This document shows positions 1 to 5,400 of a DNA stretch of 6,364 nucleotides, piece after piece (within the stretch, counting starts at the first letter, position 1; every line of letters starts with the position of its first letter). The stretch comes from Steroidobacteraceae bacterium (GTDB lineage: Bacteria; Pseudomonadota; Gammaproteobacteria; Steroidobacterales; Steroidobacteraceae): contig JABEVI010000230.1 of NCBI GenBank assembly GCA_013044085.1, positions 1 to 6,364 on the forward strand, read 5' to 3'. The position numbers were made by a program, and so were the translations under genes. Below the pieces are notes generated by a model. The model did no database searches. It worked only from the letters and a program-made list of their open reading frames with translations, and was not told the origin of the DNA.

Positions 1-5
1 AACAT
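1..5 (-). CDS. start of a divergent gene, only the first codon and two bases visible
   Basis: On the minus strand an ATG at 5-3 is followed by TT and leaves the window. It is called a real start because a strong Shine-Dalgarno sequence lies 9 bases upstream and a sigma-54 promoter lies further back at the right distance. The product cannot be read from one codon. From gene order recalled for related bacteria, a flagellar or chemotaxis gene such as cheV or flgB is the natural guess, but that is inference only. Confidence 0.5.
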
Positions 6-14
6 GGCGTAAGA

Positions 15-20
15 CCTCCT
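15..20 (-). promoter_or_regulatory. ribosome binding site of the divergent gene
   Basis: The minus strand reads AGGAGG, a perfect anti-16S match, with 9 bases between it and the ATG at 5-3. This site decides the start of the leftward gene and contrasts with flgA, which has no such site. Confidence 0.65.
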
Positions 21-33
21 CGACCGAGAACAA

Positions 34-49
34 AGCAAGAGCCATGCCA
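34..49 (-). promoter_or_regulatory. sigma-54 (RpoN) -24/-12 promoter, leftward
   Basis: The minus strand reads TGGCATG, four bases, then TTGCT. This matches the sigma-54 consensus TGGCACG-N4-TTGCW with a single C-to-T change, at a position where both pyrimidines are common. Counting from the -12 C at 35, transcription should start near 23, giving an 18-base leader that contains the ribosome binding site. Such promoters need an enhancer-binding ATPase, of the FleQ/FlrC/FlbD kind in flagellar systems. Confidence 0.7.
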
Positions 50-104
50 AGGGCTGAAAGTGCCTGGATGTGTGAGCGATCTCTCCTTTCAGCGCCAACG
101 AAGG

Positions 105-138
105 GCCGGTGGGCGGCAAATCTTTGCCGCCCACCGGC
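105..138. repeat. perfect 16+16 base palindrome, candidate activator site
   Basis: Bases 105-120 and 123-138 are exact reverse complements separated by TC. The core reads GGCGGCAAA on the left and TTTGCCGCC on the right. It lies about 98 bases from the predicted leftward start (23) and about 105 from the rightward one (227), a usual distance for sigma-54 enhancers. The CGGCAA/TTGCCG half-sites recall, from memory, the FlbD-bound ftr elements of Caulobacter. It could instead form an RNA hairpin in a read-through transcript, but no T-run follows, so a terminator is unlikely. The palindrome is certain; its role is inferred. Confidence 0.7.
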
Positions 139-166
139 GGTGGCAGCCGGGCGGCGCCTCGCCGGC

Positions 167-181
167 TTGCCGGTTTGCCGC
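167..181 (+). repeat. two more TTGCCG half-sites upstream of the flgA promoter
   Basis: TTGCCG occurs at 167-172 and again at 175-180. The second lies within TTTGCCGC (174-181), an exact copy of bases 123-130 in the right arm of the palindrome, 51 bases away. They may be additional weak activator sites for flgA, or chance in a GC-rich spacer. Confidence 0.3.
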
Positions 182-200
182 ATGGCCGCCCCCCCGACGC

Positions 201-216
201 TGGCACGAGGCTTGCT
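201..216 (+). promoter_or_regulatory. sigma-54 (RpoN) -24/-12 promoter of flgA
   Basis: The bases read TGGCACG, AGGC, TTGCT: an exact match to the sigma-54 consensus with correct GG-to-GC spacing. The -12 C is at 215, so +1 is expected at about 227, only three bases before the flgA ATG. Sigma-54 control fits early or middle flagellar genes of polar-flagellated gammaproteobacteria and implies activation by an enhancer-binding protein, possibly at the palindrome upstream. Confidence 0.85.
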
Positions 217-229
217 TATCTATGCAGGC

Positions 230-985
230 ATGCCACTGAAAGCGCCAAAATCCCGTCGCCGTCCGCACGGCCCCACGCGAAGAGTGGCCTCGCTGCTCCT
301 TAGCCTGCCGCTCGGCGCCGCGGCCGCCGGATTGCCGGCGGCGCGACCCCTGTTTGAAAATCCGGCGCACCTGGCGGCCGTCGCCCAGGCCGCGGCGGCG
401 CGCGCGCTGGGGCCGATCAGTGCCAGCCAGCGCATCAAATTGGGAGCGCTGGCGCCGAACCTGCGCCTGCGTCGCTGCGATAAACCGGTCAGCGCCACGC
501 GGGCACCCGGCCTCGCCGTGAGCGGCCGCGTCCTGCTCATCGTGCGCTGCACGGGCGCCAACCCCTGGCATATCTATGTACCGGCCACTGTGGTCGGGGT
601 GACCCCCGTCGCGCTGGCCGCGCACGCGATCGTCGCCGGCACCGTATTGACGGCAAGCGATTTGAGCGTGCAGCCCCGTGACATGACCCAGTTGCCGCCC
701 GGATTCCTGGATTCGGCCTCGATCGCGGTGGGCTTGACCGCCGCACGGCCGATCGCGCAGGGTACGATCCTGACCGATCAAATGCTGCTTGGCACACCGG
801 CGGTCCGGCGGGGCCAGACCGTGACGCTCGTCGCTACCACGGGCGGCATCAGCGTCACCATGACCGGTCGCGCCCTCGGCGATGCGTTGGTGAACCAGCG
901 CATCAAGGTAGAGAACCTTTCCTCGGGTAAAATCGTCGAGGGGGTGGCACGTTCCGACCAGACGGTACAAATTTTAGTGCCTTGA
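230..985 (+). CDS. flgA: flagellar basal body P-ring formation protein FlgA
   Basis: FlgA is a periplasmic chaperone that helps FlgI assemble into the P-ring around the flagellar rod. The 251-residue product starts with a basic segment (SRRRP, TRR at residues 8-18) and a hydrophobic core (19-33) ending in small residues, a Sec-type signal peptide. Two cysteines (83, 107) flank the N-terminal beta region as in the family. A SAF-like domain covers about 126-188, and the C-terminal part has the typical RRGQ (193-196), the ISVTMTGRAL stretch and the SSGKIVEG stretch. Length is slightly above the usual 220-240. ATG 230 is chosen because an upstream in-frame ATG at 44 lies inside the leftward sigma-54 promoter and ahead of the flgA promoter, while a later GTG at 284 would remove the basic signal-peptide end. 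Oddly, no ribosome binding site precedes ATG 230, and the predicted leader is about three bases. Confidence 0.92.
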   Translation: MPLKAPKSRRRPHGPTRRVASLLLSLPLGAAAAGLPAARPLFENPAHLAAVAQAAAARALGPISASQRIKLGALAPNLRLRRCDKPVSATRAPGLAVSGRVLLIVRCTGANPWHIYVPATVVGVTPVALAAHAIVAGTVLTASDLSVQPRDMTQLPPGFLDSASIAVGLTAARPIAQGTILTDQMLLGTPAVRRGQTVTLVATTGGISVTMTGRALGDALVNQRIKVENLSSGKIVEGVARSDQTVQILVP

Positions 986-988
986 CCC

Positions 989-1015
989 TTCAGTGAACTG
1001 CATCACAGTCGATAA
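989..1015 (+). promoter_or_regulatory. possible second, weaker sigma-28 promoter
   Basis: TTCAGTGA, 11 bases, GTCGATAA. The -10 part matches 7 of 8 consensus bases and the spacing is right, but the -35 part matches only about 4 of 8. It may be a tandem upstream promoter for flgM or just a chance GATAA. Confidence 0.25.
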
Positions 1016-1048
1016 CCCCGATCAAGCAGGTGGTTTGCGGTGAACGAC

Positions 1049-1075
1049 TCAAGTTCATCGGGGCTGCGACGATAA
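1049..1075 (+). promoter_or_regulatory. sigma-28 (FliA) promoter of flgMN
   Basis: TCAAGTTC at 1049-1056, an 11-base spacer, then GACGATAA at 1068-1075. This fits the sigma-28 consensus TAAAGTTT-N11-GCCGATAA with 6 of 8 and 7 of 8 matches and exact spacing; TCAAG is also a form recalled from Pseudomonas. Transcription would begin near 1082, leaving a leader of about 34 bases before flgM. This would put the anti-sigma factor under the sigma factor it inhibits, the known feedback arrangement. Confidence 0.75.
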
Positions 1076-1102
1076 ACTGACATGGGCACAGACGATGACC
1101 CC

Positions 1103-1108
1103 AGGAGA
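1103..1108 (+). promoter_or_regulatory. ribosome binding site setting the flgM start at GTG 1116
   Basis: AGGAGA lies 7 bases before the in-frame GTG at 1116. It falls inside the coding stretch that would result from the upstream ATG at 1095, which itself has no such site, so it decides for the GTG start. Its GGA core is also the minimal base triplet contacted by CsrA-type proteins. Confidence 0.65.
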
Positions 1109-1115
1109 CATTTCG

Positions 1116-1445
1116 GTGCCGAACAAGATTTCAGGATATAAGGCGGCGGAACTGCCGGTGCCGGTCAAGGGCTCCGGCGGCAATGGCCAGGTTGCGGACA
1201 AATCGCAGGCGGCGGCGCCCGGAGCGGCCGCCACGGCGGCATCCGCGGTGGATCAACTGACCCTGACGGGTCCGGCCAGGACGATGCAGAAGCTCTCAGA
1301 GGCGGTCGCCGGCGCGCCGGTCGTCAATTCCGCCAAGGTTTCGGCGGTCAAGCTCGCGATCCAGAACGGCACCTACCAGGTGAACAGCGCTCAGGTCGCG
1401 ACCAAGATGCTGCAGTACGAGCGCGGTCTGAAGCCAGGCACCTGA
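1116..1445 (+). CDS. flgM: anti-sigma-28 factor FlgM
   Basis: FlgM binds FliA (sigma-28) in the cytoplasm and keeps late flagellar genes silent until the hook is complete, when FlgM is exported through the basal body. The product is 109 residues. The N-terminal half is low-complexity and rich in Ala, Gly, Lys and Pro, as expected for a disordered exported tail. The conserved sigma-binding part covers about 46-103: VDQLTLTGPA, then VVNSAKVSAVKLAIQNGTY and the VNSAQVATKMLQYE helix. The GTG start is preferred over ATG 1095 because of a well-placed ribosome binding site and because MPNKISG looks like a natural FlgM beginning. It has its own sigma-28 promoter and is followed after one base by flgN. 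Confidence 0.9.
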   Translation: MPNKISGYKAAELPVPVKGSGGNGQVADKSQAAAPGAAATAASAVDQLTLTGPARTMQKLSEAVAGAPVVNSAKVSAVKLAIQNGTYQVNSAQVATKMLQYERGLKPGT

Positions 1446-1446
1446 C

Positions 1447-1872
1447 ATGAACCGCGACGCAGAAGCCCGCCTCGCCGACGCTCTGGACCAGGAGCTCGCG
1501 CTCGCGCAAGAACTCTCGGCCGTGCTGCAAGCCGAGCGCGAGGCTTTGACGGGCACCTCGCCCGAGGCGGTTACCGCCCGCGCCGCACAGAAGAGCGATC
1601 TGATCGAGCGCTTCGCCAGCCTCGAAGCCCGGCGCGAGGCACTCTGGCCCGAGGTCAAGGCGCCCTCCGCGGCGATCGTGCGGCGCTGGCAGGCTCTGCT
1701 GAGCGTCGCCGACAGCTGCCGCCAGGCCAACGAAATCAACGGCTACATCATCCATTCGCGCCAGCACCAGGTACGACAGCTGCTCGATGCGCTGCGTGGT
1801 GGCGCGCCGGGCACCTACGGACCGCAAGGCCAGACGAGGGTTTGCGCGGTGCGGGCATTGGCGCAGGCCTGA
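1447..1872 (+). CDS. flgN: flagellar export chaperone FlgN
   Basis: FlgN is the cytoplasmic chaperone for the hook-filament junction proteins FlgK and FlgL. The product is 141 residues and mostly helical: Ala/Glu/Leu-rich heptad-like helices span about 3-70 and 74-116. The family's best-conserved part is visible at 95-112 (NEINGYIIHSRQHQVRQL), followed by an ALRG turn and the YGPQG tail motif at 124-128. Size fits the family (about 140-160). The ATG lies one base after the flgM stop, so translation is likely coupled. A csrA-like gene follows after three bases, pointing to one flgM-flgN-csrA transcript. Confidence 0.88.
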   Translation: MNRDAEARLADALDQELALAQELSAVLQAEREALTGTSPEAVTARAAQKSDLIERFASLEARREALWPEVKAPSAAIVRRWQALLSVADSCRQANEINGYIIHSRQHQVRQLLDALRGGAPGTYGPQGQTRVCAVRALAQA

Positions 1873-1875
1873 GCC

Positions 1876-2073
1876 ATGCTGGTCCTCAGCCGCCGCGCCG
1901 ATGAGTCGATCCTGATCCAGCCGGCCGAAGGCACGGACGGCACCATGACCTTGCAACAGTTGTTCGCGAACGGCCCGATCCTCATCACGCTGCTCGGCAG
2001 CACCGGGCGGCGCGTCAAGGTCGGCATCGATGCCCCCGAACAGCTGGCCATCCGCCGCAAAGACGTCACCTGA
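1876..2073 (+). CDS. CsrA/RsmA-family RNA-binding regulator, helix-inserted RsmN/RsmF type
   Basis: CsrA proteins bind GGA-bearing hairpins in mRNA leaders and change translation or stability. This 65-residue protein begins like CsrA (MLVLSRRADESILI), and its second part matches CsrA strands 2-5 (ILITLLGSTGRRVKVGIDAP, then LAIRRKDV). R61 aligns with the RNA-contacting R44 of E. coli CsrA. Relative to CsrA there is a 17-residue insertion at about 15-34 (PAEGTDGTMTLQQLFANGP) that looks like a short helix, and the usual C-terminal helix is missing. By memory this matches the architecture of Pseudomonas RsmN/RsmF rather than RsmA. The start follows the flgN stop by three bases with only a weak ribosome binding site, so it is probably coupled to flgN. 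Family assignment is firm; the RsmN subtype is a good inference, and no target is known. Confidence 0.85.
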   Translation: MLVLSRRADESILIQPAEGTDGTMTLQQLFANGPILITLLGSTGRRVKVGIDAPEQLAIRRKDVT

Positions 2074-2092
2074 TTCGACATAAGTCCGGACC

Positions 2093-2122
2093 TTTCGCGG
2101 CCGCTGCGCGCGAGTGCATAAT
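2093..2122 (+). promoter_or_regulatory. weak candidate housekeeping promoter before pilZ
   Basis: CATAAT at 2117-2122 matches five of six bases of a sigma-70 -10 box. TTTCGC 18 bases upstream is a poor -35. It sits in the 91-base gap between the csrA-like gene and pilZ and could start a separate pilZ-uvrA transcript, with +1 near 2129. No terminator is visible in the gap, so read-through from flgMN remains possible. Confidence 0.3.
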
Positions 2123-2129
2123 GCCGGCT

Positions 2130-2142
2130 TGCACGCTGTGCA
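2130..2142. repeat. small hairpin in the pilZ leader
   Basis: TGCAC, loop GCT, GTGCA: a 5-base-pair stem just upstream of the pilZ ribosome binding site. It is short, has no T-run, and may be chance; a leader hairpin or a repressor half-site pair are alternatives. Confidence 0.25.
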
Positions 2143-2148
2143 TGTGAC

Positions 2149-2155
2149 GAAGAGG
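2149..2155 (+). promoter_or_regulatory. ribosome binding site setting the pilZ start at ATG 2165
   Basis: GAAGAGG lies 9 bases before ATG 2165. The longer alternative from GTG 2114 would have this site inside its coding part and adds 17 residues not typical of PilZ proteins, so ATG 2165 is preferred. Confidence 0.55.
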
Positions 2156-2164
2156 CCGACATCG

Positions 2165-2440
2165 ATGGAGCGTCGTTTGCATACCCGCCATCGCGCACGC
2201 ACGACGGTATACGTCGTCCTGCCGGGGCGGAAGAGCCGGATTTGCAAGGCGAAGAATCTGAGCGCGAACGGCGTTTTCGTGGAGACCGAGAACCTCGGGT
2301 TGCGCAAGGGGCAACAGGTACAGCTCGCGTTCGCGATCAATCTGGGCTTGGTCACCAAGATCCACCGGCGCACCGCGATCGTCGCGCATGTAACGCGTGG
2401 CGGCACCGGCCTGATGATGGAACAGTTTGCCGGACGCTGA
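2165..2440 (+). CDS. single-domain PilZ protein, predicted c-di-GMP receptor
   Basis: PilZ domains bind the second messenger c-di-GMP and often slow flagella or alter surface behaviour. This 91-residue protein is essentially one PilZ domain. It has the arginine motif RxxxR at residues 4-8 (RLHTR) and the N-x-S-x-x-G motif at 31-36 (NLSANG), followed by beta-strand sequence and a closing GGTGLMMEQF near the end. Both ligand-binding motifs are intact, so binding is expected. It occupies the position that, from memory, flgZ has after flgN in pseudomonads, but it lacks the N-terminal YcgR-like domain of FlgZ, so the name is not applied. Its last 14 bases overlap the start of the uvrA-type gene. 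Confidence 0.85.
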   Translation: MERRLHTRHRARTTVYVVLPGRKSRICKAKNLSANGVFVETENLGLRKGQQVQLAFAINLGLVTKIHRRTAIVAHVTRGGTGLMMEQFAGR

Positions 2441-5400
2441 GCGCACGGCGATCCGCATCCGCGGCGCCCGCCAAAACAACCTGAAGAATATCGACCTCGA
2501 CCTTCCGGTGGGCGAGCTGACCGTCGTCACCGGCGTCAGCGGCTCCGGCAAGTCCTCCTTGGTGTTCGACACGCTCTACGCCGAAGGTCAGCGGCGTTAT
2601 GTCGAGACCTTTTCGCCGTACGCCCGCCAGTTCCTCGACCGGATGGACAAGCCGCAGGTCGAGCGGATCGACGGCGTGCCCCCCGCGATCGCGATCGACC
2701 AGGCCAACCCGGTACGCACCTCGCGCTCGACCGTCGGCACGATGACCGAGCTGAACGATCATCTGAAGCTGCTGTATGCGCGTGCCGCGACCCTGCATTG
2801 CCGTCGCTGCGAGCGGCCGGTGCGCCGGGACGGCGTCGAGACGATCCGCGCCGCCCTCGGTCGCCTGGCCCTCGCGCACGGGGACCCGCGCCTGGTGCTG
2901 AGCTTTCCGGTGCCGATCCGGCCGAACTTCACCGAGGCCGAGGTGCTCGCCTTGCTCGAGCGCCAGGGTTATTCGCGCATCCACGAGCGCCGCGACCTCA
3001 CCCTGCAGGTCGTTCAGGATCGGTTTCGCTGGTCCGGCGCGGACTTGGCCCGGCAAACCGAGGCGATCGAGGCGGCGCTGCGACTCGGCGATGGCCGCAT
3101 CGACGTCTATGCCCTGGGCGCGGACGGCGCCGCTGCGCCACCGTGGCGATTCTCGACCGGTTTGCACTGCCCGGATTGCGACCTCACCTATGCCGAGCCG
3201 ACGCCGAGCGCCTTCAGCTTCAATTCACCGCTCGGGGCCTGCGAAACCTGCCGCGGCTTCGGCCGCACGATCGGCGTCGACTACGCGCTGGTGATCCCCG
3301 ACGAGGGGCTGAGCCTGAGCGCGGGTGCGATCAAACCCTGGCAGACCCCGGCGTACGCCGAGTGCCAGCGCGACCTGCTGCGCTTCGCCAAAAGGCGCGG
3401 CAAACCCCTCGACGTCGCCTGGCGGGACCTGTCGCCCGCGGATCGGGCGTGGGTCATCGACGGCGAAGGCGACTGGAACGGCAAGCTTTGGTATGGAGTC
3501 GGCCGGTTCTTCACCTGGCTCGAATCCAAGGCCTACAAGATGCACATCCGCGTCCTGTTGGCGCGCTATCGCAGCTATACGCCCTGCGCGGCCTGCGGCG
3601 GAGCGCGCCTGAAGCCCGATTCCTTGCTTTGGCGAATCGGCACACCGGGCGCGAACATCCGCGAACTCGCGCTGCTGCCGATCGACCAATGTCTCGGCTT
3701 CTTCGAGCGGCTCGAACTTGCCTCGGCGCAGGACCAGGCCTTGAAGCTGTTGCTCGAGGAAATCCGGACGCGTCTGCGCTATCTCTGTGAGGTGGGTGTC
3801 GGCTATTTGAATCTCGACCGCCAGGCGCGCACGCTCTCCGGCGGTGAGGTGCAACGCATCAATCTGACGACCGCGCTCGGCACCTCGCTGGTCAATACGC
3901 TGTTCGTGCTCGACGAACCCTCGATCGGTCTGCACGCGCGCGATGTCGGTCGCATCGCCGCGGTGATGCGGCGGCTGCGTGATGCGGGCAATACGCTCGT
4001 GGTCGTCGAACATGATCCGAAGATCATGCACGCGGCGGACCGGATTCTCGACATCGGTCCGGGGCCGGGCGAGCACGGCGGTGAGGTGGTGTTCTTCGGT
4101 TCGCTGCCGGAATTCGCCCTGACGCGCACGTCGCTGACCGCGGACTACTTGTTCGGCCGCAAACGAGCCGCCGTGGGCTCCGTGGGCACCGGGCTGCCGG
4201 CGAGCGGTGGCCCGGCGCTGCGCCTCGAAGGAGCCGCGCAGCACAATCTTCGAGGCATCGACGTCGAATTCCCGCTGCGCAAGCTGGTCTGCGTAACCGG
4301 TGTCAGCGGTTCGGGCAAATCGACGCTCGTGCATGACGTGCTCTACCGCGCGCTGCTGCGCGCCCAAGGCCGTCCGACCGAGGCGCCGGGGCCTCATCGA
4401 CGCCTGTGCGGGGCCGAAGCGGTCGGCGACGTCGTGATGGTCGACCAGAACCCGATCGGCCGCACCACGCGCTCGAACCCGGCAAGCTTCGTCGGCGCGT
4501 TCGACGCGATCCGCAAGGCATTCGCCGCCCTGCCGGAGGCGCGCGCGCGCAAGTACACCGCCGGCACCTTCAGCTTCAACGCCGGCAACGGCCGCTGCCC
4601 GGGCTGCGGCGGCAACGGCTTCGAACATGTCGAGATGCAATTTCTCGCCGATGTCTACCTGCGCTGCCCGGACTGCGACGGCCGGCGCTATCGGCGTGAG
4701 GTGCTCGAGGTGCGCCTGCAGCGGCCGGGCCACCCGCCGGCGAGCATCGCCGATGTGCTCGAGATGACGGTCTCCGAGGCGCTCGGGTTCTTCGCCGCCG
4801 ACCCGCGGATCGGCGCCGCGCTCGAACCGCTCGCCGAAGTGGGCCTCGACTACCTGCGCCTCGGCCAACCGGTGCCCACCCTGTCCGGTGGCGAGGCGCA
4901 GCGGCTGAAACTCGCCGCGCATCTCGCCGCGCGCCCGGCCAGGCTCGCCTCGAGCACGGCCGGCTCACTGTTCATCTTCGACGAACCGACGACCGGTTTG
5001 CACTTCGAGGACATCGCCAAGCTGTTGCGCGCATTCGCCCGCTTGCTCGAGCGCGGGCATTCGCTGCTGGTCATCGAGCACAATCTCGACGTGATCGGCG
5101 CGGCCGATTGGATCATCGATCTCGGCCCCGAGGGCGGCGACGGCGGCGGCCACGTGGTCGGCGTCGGCACGCCCCGCGAACTCATGGCGATCGCCGGCTC
5201 GCATACCGGCAGGGCGCTCGCCGAAGCCGGGTCGATCGCGGCGACCGCGCCCGGTGTACGCGAGGTGCCGCCCTCCGTCGCGCCTCGCCGCGGCGTGATC
5301 GAGATACATGGCGCGCGCGAGCATAATCTTCAGAACATCGACGTTTGCATCGACACCGAGCGCTTCACCGTGATCACCGGCGTCTCCGGCAGCGGCAAGA

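Noticed and set aside
105..138. palindrome as a rho-independent terminator
   Set aside because: Neither strand has a T-run after the stem, and it sits between two divergent promoters rather than behind a gene.
44..229. upstream extension of flgA to ATG 44
   Set aside because: It would cover the leftward sigma-54 promoter, the palindrome and the flgA promoter, and would put 62 unrelated residues before a good signal peptide.
2097..2104. GCGGCCGC palindrome in the gap before pilZ
   Set aside because: An 8-base GC palindrome is expected by chance at this base composition and has no supporting context.
1348..2406. minus-strand open frame across flgM, flgN, the csrA-like gene and pilZ
   Set aside because: Four recognisable genes on the + strand cover it, and its own translation is low-complexity with no domain.
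3225..4922. long open frame on the minus strand (565 codons)
   Set aside because: It is fully antisense to the uvrA-type gene, whose motifs are all intact in the + frame. High G+C leaves few stops in shadow frames, and the translation is Arg/Gly/Ala-rich without any recognisable domain.
5295..5300. GTG as the start of a separate second uvrA gene
   Set aside because: The frame is continuous from the first unit through the linker with no stop and no ribosome binding site; a fusion is the simpler reading.
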